From positions 62,001-126,000 of the forward strand of contig DAIRBY010000001.1 in assembly GCA_036796975.1 (NCBI GenBank): a stretch of 64,000 nt of DNA, written 5' to 3'. Source of the stretch: UBA8190 sp003453695. GTDB taxonomy: Bacteria > Actinomycetota > Acidimicrobiia > Acidimicrobiales > UBA8190. Below are positions 9,944 to 18,154 of the stretch, piece by piece. Position numbers and translations under genes: made by a program. How positions within the stretch are numbered: position 1 is the stretch's first letter; every line of letters starts with the position of its first letter. A model generated the notes under the pieces. The model was not told where the DNA came from, made no database searches, and worked only from the letters and a program-made list of their open reading frames with translations.

Positions 9944-10396
9944 ATGCCAGCACGACGGCCCCCCGCCCGGAGCGGTGCCACCCGAGCGCAGCGCCGGCGG
10001 GCGGCATCGGCGGGGAAGGGCGCGTCGCGCCTCGCCCAAGGAGCAGATCCCACCAAGCCCCTCAACCGCCGGGCCCGCCTGTTTCGCCGGGTGATGCAGG
10101 TCGGTGCCGTGCGTCGCTTCTACGCGCGGCGCCTCATCCGGTTCCTCGACAAGAGCAAGAAGAAGGGCCGGGCGATACCCGACCAGCTGGCCGAGCTCGA
10201 CGACTATCTGTCACGGGTGCCGGTCAAGCAGCGCCGCCAGCTCCTCGAAGCCAGTCTCTCCGGTGAGCTCGACTCGCGCGCCGGACGGGAGATGCGCCGG
10301 GCCGCCGGCCGTCAGGGCCGTCAGAAGGGCAGGGCCGGCGGCGGCCAGCGCCCCGGGCTCCCGCCCATGCCGGGAGCCCGCCCCCGCCCGCAGTAG
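9944..10396 (+). CDS. Small basic hypothetical protein
   Basis: A 150-residue, strongly basic protein transcribed away from pimA. The start is the ATG at 9944, with a GAAAGGGA ribosome site just upstream. An Arg/Ala/Gly-rich N-terminus leads to a more ordered middle (FLDKSKKKGRAIPDQLAELD, YLSRVPVKQRRQLLEASL) and a Gly/Arg-rich tail. There is no signal peptide or membrane segment. I do not recognise a family. The charge and low-complexity ends suggest nucleic-acid or polyanion binding, but that is a guess. Codon usage matches its neighbours. Confidence 0.6.
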   Translation: MPARRPPARSGATRAQRRRAASAGKGASRLAQGADPTKPLNRRARLFRRVMQVGAVRRFYARRLIRFLDKSKKKGRAIPDQLAELDDYLSRVPVKQRRQLLEASLSGELDSRAGREMRRAAGRQGRQKGRAGGGQRPGLPPMPGARPRPQ

Positions 10397-10410
10397 CAGG
10401 CCCGCCGGTT

Positions 10411-10431
10411 CGGGGAGGCTTCGGAGCCCCG
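10411..10431. terminator. Hairpin between convergent genes
   Basis: The 36-base gap between two converging genes holds an inverted repeat, CGGGG and CCCCG around an 11-base loop. An alternative inner stem, GGCT/AGCC, closes on TCGG. There is no T-run, as is common in GC-rich actinobacteria. A bidirectional terminator is plausible but unproven. Confidence 0.35.
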
Positions 10432-10432
10432 G

Positions 10433-11674
10433 TCACCCGGAGGCGCCCTGCCGTGCAGCCGCATGCTCGTGCAGCTGCTCGAGCTCGGCGGCCAGCGTGT
10501 CGGTGTCGTGGCGAGCGGCTGTGGCGAGGCCGCCCTCCACGACCTGGCGACGAAGACCGGGGTCGCCGGCCAGACGCTGCACCGCTTCGGCCAATGACGC
10601 GGGCTCGCCACCCTCGAAGGTGACGCAGTTGTGCCCGTCCACGAGGAACTCGGTCGCCCCGCCGGTGGGGCTCGCCACCACCGGAGTGCCGCACGCCATC
10701 GCCTCCAACGGAACCAGGCCGAACCCCTCCTCCCACAGCGGAGCGAACACGAGCGCGTCCGCCCCTCGGTACACGGCACCGAGCTCGTGGCGGGACGTCG
10801 AGCCGAAATGCACCTGCTCGGCGACCTTCAGACGCCCGGCGAGGTCCTGGAGCTGCGCCAGATAGCTCCGGTCCCCGCTGCCGAGCACCTCCAACCGCGT
10901 CGCCGGTGGGAGGTGGGTGAGGGCTTCCACGGCGACGTGGATGCCCTTTCGGGGGTCGAAGCGCCCCACGTGCAGCAGGCGCCAGGACCACGGCCGCCGT
11001 CCGGCGTCGGGGGCGGGCTGAAGCTCCGACCGGTCCACCATGCCGGGGACGATGCCGGCGCCGGGGAAGGCCCAAGGAGAATGCTCCCGGGCACCGTTGC
11101 GCACGGTCTCGCTGATGAAGCACGCCGGCCCCAGGGCGTCGAGGTCGGGCAACCGGCACGGCAGGCCCGTCACCGACCTGGCCAACTGCGCCAGGTGGGG
11201 GTGCCCGGCGCAGAGCTCACCCCAGGCGTCCAGATGGGGCGCATATTCCGGCCATTGGTCGCACACCACCGACACCACGGGAAGGCCGAGCTCACCGAGG
11301 CGGGTCAGCAACCCGAGCGACATCGCCCCCATGGCCCACGCCGAGGCGACGTCGGGCCGGAAGTCACGCATCACCTCGTTGAGCCGGCGCTGGTTGTCCC
11401 GCTCGAGGCGCAGGCGGCCCCAGACGGAAGGCCGGAGCACGACATGGTTGTCCCAGTACAGCTTCAGCACCCGGCGTACAGCGAGGCCAGACACCTCCTC
11501 CTCGTCGGCGTCAGCCGCGAATCGCCGATCCTCAACCGGAAGCCTCACGTCGCTCGTCAGCACGAGGACCTCGTGGCCCGCCGCCACCCATCGCCGGACG
11601 ACGTCGGAACACTGGCGTTCGTAGCCCCCAAAGGCATGGGGGGGATACATGTTGGTCAGTACGAGGATCCGCAC
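10433..11674 (-). CDS. Glycosyltransferase family 4 protein
   Basis: A 413-residue GT-B glycosyltransferase. It starts at GTG 11674 with RILVLTNMYPPHAFGGYERQ, a typical N-terminal Gly-rich donor/acceptor loop, and has the C-terminal family-4 signature EEGFGLVPLEAMACGTPVVA. The donor sugar and acceptor cannot be read from sequence. It is the last of a leftward trio with a methyltransferase and a GT2 gene (spacings 20 and 92 bases). This suggests assembly and methylation of a surface glycan. The trio interrupts an otherwise conserved PIM/phospholipid gene block. Confidence 0.82.
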   Translation of the reverse strand: MRILVLTNMYPPHAFGGYERQCSDVVRRWVAAGHEVLVLTSDVRLPVEDRRFAADADEEEVSGLAVRRVLKLYWDNHVVLRPSVWGRLRLERDNQRRLNEVMRDFRPDVASAWAMGAMSLGLLTRLGELGLPVVSVVCDQWPEYAPHLDAWGELCAGHPHLAQLARSVTGLPCRLPDLDALGPACFISETVRNGAREHSPWAFPGAGIVPGMVDRSELQPAPDAGRRPWSWRLLHVGRFDPRKGIHVAVEALTHLPPATRLEVLGSGDRSYLAQLQDLAGRLKVAEQVHFGSTSRHELGAVYRGADALVFAPLWEEGFGLVPLEAMACGTPVVASPTGGATEFLVDGHNCVTFEGGEPASLAEAVQRLAGDPGLRRQVVEGGLATAARHDTDTLAAELEQLHEHAAARQGASG

Positions 11675-11694
11675 TGAACCGACCGGGAGGTCAT

Positions 11695-12441
11695 TCAGAC
11701 GTGTCCCTTGACCACGCCCCGGCGGCCCTTCCAGCCGCCGCCCCCTCGCGCCGGCAAGTCGAAGGGCGTCCCTTCCTCGACGGAGGAGAATCCCCCCGCC
11801 ACCATGAGACGGCGGAGCGCGGCACGGTTGGGCAGCCACCACTCGAACTCGTCGATGCCGTCGAACTGCGCCAGAGGGCGGCGCCGATGTCCGAACTGCT
11901 CCTTGGTCGGGTTGTAGACGATGGCGATGTCGCGGCACACCCGCCGCAGGCCTTCGACGGCGCTCGGCGGGTTCTTGAGGTGCACCAGCATGTCGCCGCA
12001 GAAGACCACGTCGAAGGTGCCCAGGTCTTCGTCCAGGTCGTACACCGACCGCGGGACACGGGTGACCTTCGATCCCAGGGCCTCCTTGGCCAACTCGAAG
12101 CGATCGCCCTTCGTCTCGTCGAGCGTCTTCCCCGCCTTCGTCTCGTCGGGTGTCCTCACCCGCTTGGCACGGAGGGAGACCGGCCAGTCGAGCGCTTCTG
12201 GATCGGCCAGGTCCACCGCTACCACCTCGGCAGCGCCACGGCGCTCCATGGCGAACGCCCAGTAACCGTCCATCGTGCCCACGTCGAGACAGCGTGCTCC
12301 CGAGAGATCGTCGGGAAGCATCACCCGGCTTTCGACGGGGCGATGGTCGAACATTCCCTCGGTCACGACCCCGTTGCCGAGGTCGAGGGTGTGGTACCAG
12401 CCGTACCGGCCGACCTCGGCGCGCAGCTCCGTCGGGTTCAC
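11695..12441 (-). CDS. Class I SAM-dependent methyltransferase
   Basis: The 248-residue product has methyltransferase motif I in ARCLDVGTMDGYWAFAMERR, an acidic ribose-binding residue in VVAVDLADPEALDW and motif IV-like FDVVFCGDMLVHLKNP. The N-terminal YGWYHTLDLGNGVVTEGMFD resembles CmoB/DUF1698-type methyltransferases often found with glycosyltransferases. The frame stays open through the preceding gene, but GTG 12441 is the first canonical start after the GT2 stop and precedes the conserved region. It probably methylates a sugar or lipid-linked glycan made by its neighbours; the substrate is unknown. Confidence 0.78.
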   Translation of the reverse strand: MNPTELRAEVGRYGWYHTLDLGNGVVTEGMFDHRPVESRVMLPDDLSGARCLDVGTMDGYWAFAMERRGAAEVVAVDLADPEALDWPVSLRAKRVRTPDETKAGKTLDETKGDRFELAKEALGSKVTRVPRSVYDLDEDLGTFDVVFCGDMLVHLKNPPSAVEGLRRVCRDIAIVYNPTKEQFGHRRRPLAQFDGIDEFEWWLPNRAALRRLMVAGGFSSVEEGTPFDLPARGGGGWKGRRGVVKGHV

Positions 12442-12533
12442 GCTCCGGTCGACACCGCAGCGTCGCCGTGGGTTGGCGCGCCGCGCAGGATCGAGGAATT
12501 GAGAGCGTCGCTGTTCATCGGCGGCGATGCTAG

Positions 12534-14105
12534 TCAGCCGCGTCGAGCCGGCCGGGAAACGTTCGGCGGCACCCAGGGCCGCCTTCCCAGCCACCGGCCC
12601 AGGTAGGCCTTGGCCGCCTCCACAGGAGGACGGCTCCGGCTGGGCCCGCGCAGCAGGTGCCGAGGTCCGCCACCCCGGTAGACGCGCAGTTCGCTTCCGT
12701 CGTCGTAGCGCCGGCGAAGGACGGTGGCGCCCTGTGCTTGGCGCCCCCGTTTGATCGAAGTGGCAGCACCCCCTGGCCGATTCGGTTCCGACGCGTCCGG
12801 ACGCCTGCGACCGGGGAGCGACACCGCCACGAGAGCGGACCGTCGTTCCGCAGCCGCCAACGCCGGGCCCTCCACACCGGCGCCCTCGGACCCGAACACC
12901 AGGCCGGCAGCGAAACCATCCGTGGCGCCCAGGTCCTCGAGCTCTTTGATCGCCAGCCGATCCCCAGCCACCCGACGGTTCTGCAACCGACGTCGGAGGA
13001 CCCCCCGGTCGGCGGGGCTCTGCGTGACGAACGTGACGTCGTAGCCGGCATCCGCCAGCGCCATCGCCAGGGTGGCCGAGCACCCCATGGCGAGGAGCGG
13101 GCTGCCACGAGGGAGGAGCGGGAGCAGTTCGCCCAGCCAGCGTTGTTCGCCCAGCCGCGCCGAGACGACCTGCTCGAACTGTCCGTCGAGCACCGGCTCA
13201 CCCAACTCGTCGAGTTCCGCAGCCGCCAACCATCCGGCGACGAAGCCGGGAGCGAGGCGCTTGGAGTAGCAGGCGTCGGCGCGCTCCTCCGCCTCCCGAC
13301 GCAGGCGGCCCGCCCAGCTCGGGACGAGGTCCACCAGGCGCGGCCACAGCGAGACGGGCGAGACGGGCCGATGGCTCGTGAGCTTCTGGAGGAAATGCGG
13401 CGGGACTTCGGGGTGCTTCCGCACCATCAGATACTCGGCACCTCCGACGAGGAGGAAGCGTCTTTCGACCGCCGGCCACGTGTATCGATGGAGGTGCTGC
13501 ACCACGGCCTCAGGCTCATAGAGCAGTCGTAGGCCCTTGGCGTCCAGGCGCAGGCCCAGCTCGGTGTCCTCGTACCCGAAGACGAAGTCCTCGTCGAAAC
13601 CCCCCACGTCGAGCAGCAGCTGGCGTTTGAGCGAGACGTTGCTCGAGTACAGCCTTCCCCACCCCGCTTCTTCTCCGACGATCGTGCGGTAGTCGAACTG
13701 GTTTCCCGACCATTCCAGCCACCGCTGCAGCCGGCCCCGGGCGGCCTCGGGGTGCCAGCGGACGGCGCCGAGCACCCCCACCTCTGCTTGGGGGTGTCGC
13801 CGGTGCACGGCCAAGTGTCGTGCCACCAGGTCGACGTCGGGAATGGTGTCGTCCCCGAGGAACAGGACAATCGGAAGGGTGGTGGCTGCCAACCCGGTGT
13901 TGCGAGCTGCGCTGACTCCTCCCTGCGAGCGCTCCACCACTTGGACGCCGTTCAGGAAGGACGGTGGCTGGGCCCCTTTGTCCACCACGACCACCAGCTG
14001 AAAGCCCGTCACCGTCTGGCGTCGCAGCGCCTCGACCGTCCGTTCGAGCACGCTCCAGCGGTTCTGCGTCGGGATGACGACGCCCAGATCGCTGCCTTCG
14101 TTCAC
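12534..14105 (-). CDS. GT2 glycosyltransferase fused to a degenerate methyltransferase-like domain
   Basis: A 523-residue two-part protein. Residues 1 to about 250 are a GT-A family 2 glycosyltransferase: LGVVIPTQNRW, a metal-site region reading FLGDDTIPD, SSNVSLKR and GGFDEDFVFGYEDTELGLRL. After a linker, about residues 350-450 form a second Rossmann-like unit whose first strand and loop read LLAMGCSATLAMALADAGYD, resembling SAM-binding motif I. It lacks the usual GxGxG spacing, so it may be an inactive or divergent methyltransferase domain. The start is GTG 14105; the frame extends into the neighbouring acyltransferase, which argues for this internal start. It heads the GT2-methyltransferase-GT4 trio. 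Confidence 0.72.
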   Translation of the reverse strand: MNEGSDLGVVIPTQNRWSVLERTVEALRRQTVTGFQLVVVVDKGAQPPSFLNGVQVVERSQGGVSAARNTGLAATTLPIVLFLGDDTIPDVDLVARHLAVHRRHPQAEVGVLGAVRWHPEAARGRLQRWLEWSGNQFDYRTIVGEEAGWGRLYSSNVSLKRQLLLDVGGFDEDFVFGYEDTELGLRLDAKGLRLLYEPEAVVQHLHRYTWPAVERRFLLVGGAEYLMVRKHPEVPPHFLQKLTSHRPVSPVSLWPRLVDLVPSWAGRLRREAEERADACYSKRLAPGFVAGWLAAAELDELGEPVLDGQFEQVVSARLGEQRWLGELLPLLPRGSPLLAMGCSATLAMALADAGYDVTFVTQSPADRGVLRRRLQNRRVAGDRLAIKELEDLGATDGFAAGLVFGSEGAGVEGPALAAAERRSALVAVSLPGRRRPDASEPNRPGGAATSIKRGRQAQGATVLRRRYDDGSELRVYRGGGPRHLLRGPSRSRPPVEAAKAYLGRWLGRRPWVPPNVSRPARRG

Positions 14106-14173
14106 GTCGCACAGCGTGGACGACGGATGAGACCGGTGGCAAGGAGACCGGTCGGTCTCCTGAGACGCCGTCC

Positions 14174-15238
14174 TCAGAGCGCGGCGGACGACGGAGTGGC
14201 CCGGCCCATGACGCTCTCCTCCCACCCCGGGTCCGACGGCCAGTTCGGTTGAAAGAGATGCCACTGCTCGGGGGCCCGGCGAATGAGCTCTTCGAGTTGC
14301 TGCGCCACCGTCTGCGTGAGGCGGGCCACGTCGGCTCGCAGCCCTGCCTGCCTCGTCACGTCGATGGGAGGAAGCAGTGCGGCGGTGTGGTTCTTGCCCG
14401 GCCCGCTGTAGACGGCACCCACCATGAGGGTGGCGCCCGTGCGCAGGGCCAGAGTGGCGGGGCCGGCGGGAAGACGGGTCCGCTCACCGAAGAACTCGAC
14501 CTCCACCCCTCCCCCGGCGACGTCACGGTCACACAAGAGCCCGACGAGGCCCCCGCCCCGCAGCGTCTTCAGCAAGACCGGGCCGGCGTCGTTGCCGAGC
14601 TTCACGATCTCGAGCCCCATGCCCTGACGCTGGCGCACCATCCAGTCGTAGAGCTCGGTCGAGGACAGCGGCTCGGCCACCGACGTCATCGGGTAGCCCT
14701 TCAGGGCCAGCCACGCCCCTCCCCACTCCCAGCTGCCCACATGCGGCAGGGCGAGGACGAGGCCCTTCCCGGCCGCCATGCCGGCGACGAACGCCTCCCA
14801 TCCCTCGCTGACCGTCATGCGCGCCTCGATCACCTTGGGATCGACGAAGGGCAGCCGCGCTCCTTCGAACCAGTACCGGGCGTAGCTGCGGTAGGCGCGC
14901 CTGACCCATGCCCGAGCCTCGCTCGTGCTCACTGGACGCCCGAGCACGCGCTCGAGGTGACGGACGTAGGTCGCCGACGTCTCTGACGGCAGCCGGGCCA
15001 GCACCGACGACACGGCGACAGCCCCGGTGTCGGCAAGGGGCTCGGGGAGCCGGCGGAGGAGCTCTCCCGCCGAGCGGTAAGTCAGATAGGAGAGGTCGGC
15101 GATGTCAGTAGTCGCCGCGACCGAAGTGCCGGCCCGAGCGGAGCCGAGCGCGTGCCGAGGCCCGTCGCTGCTGGCGAGCAGCGCGTGCCGTCGCCTCGGC
15201 TTCACGCCAGGCCCGCCATCTCGCTGCCAATGGCTCAC
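14174..15238 (-). CDS. Phosphatidylinositol mannoside acyltransferase (LpxL/PatA-like)
   Basis: A member of the lipid A biosynthesis acyltransferase family. In actinobacteria the homologue next to pgsA and pimA acylates phosphatidylinositol mannosides. The catalytic HX4E motif is seen in LALPHVGSWEWGGAW, with downstream family blocks GLLCDRDVAGGGVEV and LPAGPATLALRTGA. The start is uncertain. Homology begins about residue 46 (IADLSYLTYRSAGELLRRLP), just at the pgsA stop, but no ATG, GTG or TTG lies there. The given coordinates use the longest frame, which overlaps pgsA by 134 bases; a GTG near 15205 or a rare start near 15100 is also possible. Confidence 0.8.
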   Translation of the reverse strand: MSHWQRDGGPGVKPRRRHALLASSDGPRHALGSARAGTSVAATTDIADLSYLTYRSAGELLRRLPEPLADTGAVAVSSVLARLPSETSATYVRHLERVLGRPVSTSEARAWVRRAYRSYARYWFEGARLPFVDPKVIEARMTVSEGWEAFVAGMAAGKGLVLALPHVGSWEWGGAWLALKGYPMTSVAEPLSSTELYDWMVRQRQGMGLEIVKLGNDAGPVLLKTLRGGGLVGLLCDRDVAGGGVEVEFFGERTRLPAGPATLALRTGATLMVGAVYSGPGKNHTAALLPPIDVTRQAGLRADVARLTQTVAQQLEELIRRAPEQWHLFQPNWPSDPGWEESVMGRATPSSAAL

Positions 15239-15950
15239 TGGGCCGAAGAGGGCGGAAGGCGCCGGACTCCCGCCAGGCGACCTTGGCGCGCCTCGTCCCG
15301 CGCTGATGCTGGAGGCGACGCAGCCGGGCCGGGCGCTCGGTGCGCGCCGGGCGGATGGGGCCTTCCGCCTCGTCCCACACCCGGACGAAGCGGCCCACCG
15401 CGGTGAGGCTCACGAGGCTCAGATAGCCCCAGAGCGCCGGGACGAAGGCGGCCGGCGAGACGGCGCCGGCCATGAAGCAGACGCCGAGGATGATGAAGCG
15501 CTCGGCGCGCTCCATGAGCCCGCCTTTGGCGGACAGCCCGAGGAGCTCGGCCTTGGCGCGTTGATAGGAGATGAGCTGGGTGACGGCCAGGATGGCGAAG
15601 GGCAGCAGCGCGGCGGTGCCGTGGTGGCGGACGACCAGGTACCAGGAGATGCCGCCCAGGATGAGGGTGTCCGCCACCCGGTCCGCCACCGAGTCGAAGA
15701 AGGCGCCTCGCACCGAGGCCGTCCCGGACACCTTGGCCACCGGACCGTCGAACAAGTCGGGGAGCCCGGTCGGGAACAGCAGCACGATGCCCCACACGAG
15801 ATGACCCGAGGCCACGACAACCCCCGTGACGGCCGACATGACCAAGCCCACGGCGGTGAGCACGTCGGCGGTGACGTGCAGCCGGACGAGAGCACGGCCT
15901 ACGGGTTGGGTGCTGCGGTCCACGGCATGGCGCCAGCGGCCATCGAGCAT
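15105..15950 (-). CDS. pgsA: CDP-alcohol phosphatidyltransferase (PgsA/PIS-type)
   Basis: An integral membrane enzyme that moves a phosphatidyl group from CDP-diacylglycerol to an alcohol. In this gene neighbourhood that is probably inositol (phosphate), feeding PIM synthesis. The catalytic block reads DGPVAK, eight residues, then GAFFDSVAD, matching the family pattern DGxxARx8GxxxDxxxD except that the Arg is Lys. Several hydrophobic helices follow (ALLPFAILAVTQLISYQ, FIILGVCFMAGAVSP). The C-terminal 70 residues are an Arg-rich extension. It is divergent from the EF-G2 gene across a 133-base spacer and runs into the acyltransferase gene. Confidence 0.85.
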   Translation of the reverse strand: MLDGRWRHAVDRSTQPVGRALVRLHVTADVLTAVGLVMSAVTGVVVASGHLVWGIVLLFPTGLPDLFDGPVAKVSGTASVRGAFFDSVADRVADTLILGGISWYLVVRHHGTAALLPFAILAVTQLISYQRAKAELLGLSAKGGLMERAERFIILGVCFMAGAVSPAAFVPALWGYLSLVSLTAVGRFVRVWDEAEGPIRPARTERPARLRRLQHQRGTRRAKVAWRESGAFRPLRPSEPLAARWRAWREAEATARAARQQRRASARARLRSGRHFGRGDY

Positions 15951-16065
15951 GAGGGGGGTTCTCCTCCGAAACGCTCCTGCTCACAGGTTACCATCCACCC
16001 CCCGACGGCCATCGGAGGGCGCTTGTAGGCTGCTTCGACCGGCGCCGCCTGGGCGCCGCTCCACA

Positions 16066-16074
16066 GGGGGAGGT
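16066..16074 (+). promoter_or_regulatory. Strong ribosome-binding site for EF-G2
   Basis: GGGGGAGGT lies nine bases before GTG 16084. It fixes the start of the EF-G2 gene, whose frame otherwise stays open for another 258 bases upstream. Confidence 0.6.
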
Positions 16075-16083
16075 GCGCCGCAA

Positions 16084-18141
16084 GTGCCCAGCTATCCGCC
16101 GTCCCGCATCCGCAACGTGGCCCTGGTCGGGCACAACGGTTCCGGGAAGACGACGCTGGCCGAAGCCCTTCTGTTCTGCAGCGGCGCCACCACCCGCCAG
16201 GGCAGAGTCGACGACGGCACCACCGTCACCGACTTCGAGCCCGAGGAGACCAAGCGCCACCTCTCACTGTCGCTCGCCATGGCCCCCTTCACCGTCGGTG
16301 ACACGAAGGTGAACCTCATCGACACGCCGGGGTACGCCGACTTCTTCGGCGAGGTGCGCGCCGCCTGCTCGGTCGCCGACCTCGTGGTGGTGGTGGTCAG
16401 CGCCGTGGAAGGCGTGGAGCCCCAGACCGAGCTGGCCTGGTCCCTGGCGTCGGACCTGGGGCTGCCCCGGCTGGTGTTCGTGAACAAGCTCGACCGGGAG
16501 CGGGCCAGCTTCGACCGGACTCTGTCGACGCTGCGCGACCGCTTCGGCGCCGGCATCGCCCCCCTGGAGCTGCCCGTGGGCGAGGAAGCCGACTTCCGGG
16601 GGGTCGCCGACCTGCTCACCGACAGCGCCATCCTCTACGAAGGCCGCACCCCGACCACCGGCCCCATCCCCGACGACCTGGCCGACCTGGAACACCAAGT
16701 GCGCGAGCAGCTGGTCGAGGGGATCGTCGTCGGTGATGACGCCCTCATGGAGCGCTATCTGGACGGCGAGATCCCCTCCACCGAGGAGCTGGAGGCGACA
16801 CTGGCCGGCGGCCTGTCCCAGGGCCTGGTGTTCCCGGTGGTGTGCGGGTCGGCGGTCACCGGCGTGGGCATCGACCGCCTGGCCAGCCTGCTGGCGGAGA
16901 TCGGGCCGTCACCGCAGTCTCGTCCTCCCATCGAGGTCACGGCCGGTGGGACCACGACCGAGGTGGCACCCGACCCCGCCGCCCAGCCCCTGGCCCGGGT
17001 GTTCAAGACCATCTCGGACCCCTACGTCGGGAAGATCTCGCTCTTGCGGGTGGTCTCGGGCACCATCCGGCCCGACACGGTGCTCACCAACCCGCGCACC
17101 CACACCGACGAGCGGCTCCATGTCCTGCAGATGCTGCGGGGCAAGGAGACGGAGCCGGTTTCCGAGGCGTTGGCCGGAGACATCGTGGCCGTGCCCAAGC
17201 TCTCCGACACGGCCACCGGGGACACGCTCGCCCCCAAGGGGACGCCGGTGGTGGTGCCGTCGCTCCCTCCGGAGCCGGCCGTGCTGTCCATCGCCATCCG
17301 GCCCAAGTCCAAGGGCGACGAGGACAAGCTCATGACCGGCCTCCACCGACTCCAGGAGGAGGATCCTGCCCTCGTCGTGGAGCGCGTCGACGAGACGCAC
17401 CAGACCCTGCTGCGCGGCACCGGTGAGACGCACCTGTCCATCGCCGCGGAGCGCCTGGCCCGCAAGTTCGGCGTGGAGGTCGGGACTGAAGAGGTGCTCA
17501 TCCCCTATCGGGAGACCATCACCCAGCCGGCTGAGGCCGAGGGCAAGTACAAGAAGCAGACGGGCGGCCACGGGCAGTTCGGTGTGGCCAGCATCCGCAT
17601 CGCTCCGCTCGAACGCGGGGAGGGGTTCCACTTCGTCGACGAGGTGGTGGGTGGTGCCATCCCCAAGCAGTACATCCCCGCCGTGGAGAAGGGTGTGATG
17701 GAGGCGATGGGCCAGGGCGGTCCCTACGGATATCCCGTGGTGGACGTCCAGGTGACCTGCTTCGACGGCAAGTACCACCCGGTCGACTCCTCCGAGATGA
17801 GCTTCAAGATGGCGGGATCGATCGCCTTCAAGGAGGCGACGGCCAAGGCGAACCCGGTGCTGCTCGAGCCGCTCAGCCGTCTCGAGGTCACCGTGCCGGC
17901 CACCATGCAGGGCGACATCCTCGGAGACTTGAATTCCCGCCGAGGCCGCGTCCAGGGAACCGACACGATCGGCGGCTACCAGGTCATCACCGCCATCGTG
18001 CCCACGGCCGAGATCCAGCGCTACGCCGTCGACCTACGCTCGCTCACCGGCGGCCGGGGCCATTTCGCAGCGGAGCACGACCACTACGACGTGGTGCCGT
18101 CCAATTTGGTGGACAGGTTGGTGAAGCCGAAGGCGGACTGA
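16084..18141 (+). CDS. fusA2: Elongation factor G-like protein EF-G2
   Basis: A 685-residue translational GTPase of the EF-G2 subgroup found in many actinobacteria. The P-loop reads VGHNGSGKTTLAEALLFCSG instead of the canonical AHIDAGKTT. Switch II is DTPGYADF and the NKxD box is FVNKLDRERASF. Domains II to V follow, including TGGHGQFGVASI and SLTGGRGHF. A separate canonical fusA is expected elsewhere, so this paralogue need not be the main translocase; its role is unsettled. It lies opposite to the surrounding lipid genes and converges with the GH5 gene, 13 bases apart. Confidence 0.9.
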   Translation: MPSYPPSRIRNVALVGHNGSGKTTLAEALLFCSGATTRQGRVDDGTTVTDFEPEETKRHLSLSLAMAPFTVGDTKVNLIDTPGYADFFGEVRAACSVADLVVVVVSAVEGVEPQTELAWSLASDLGLPRLVFVNKLDRERASFDRTLSTLRDRFGAGIAPLELPVGEEADFRGVADLLTDSAILYEGRTPTTGPIPDDLADLEHQVREQLVEGIVVGDDALMERYLDGEIPSTEELEATLAGGLSQGLVFPVVCGSAVTGVGIDRLASLLAEIGPSPQSRPPIEVTAGGTTTEVAPDPAAQPLARVFKTISDPYVGKISLLRVVSGTIRPDTVLTNPRTHTDERLHVLQMLRGKETEPVSEALAGDIVAVPKLSDTATGDTLAPKGTPVVVPSLPPEPAVLSIAIRPKSKGDEDKLMTGLHRLQEEDPALVVERVDETHQTLLRGTGETHLSIAAERLARKFGVEVGTEEVLIPYRETITQPAEAEGKYKKQTGGHGQFGVASIRIAPLERGEGFHFVDEVVGGAIPKQYIPAVEKGVMEAMGQGGPYGYPVVDVQVTCFDGKYHPVDSSEMSFKMAGSIAFKEATAKANPVLLEPLSRLEVTVPATMQGDILGDLNSRRGRVQGTDTIGGYQVITAIVPTAEIQRYAVDLRSLTGGRGHFAAEHDHYDVVPSNLVDRLVKPKAD

Positions 18142-18154
18142 CGGCTTCGGCGGA

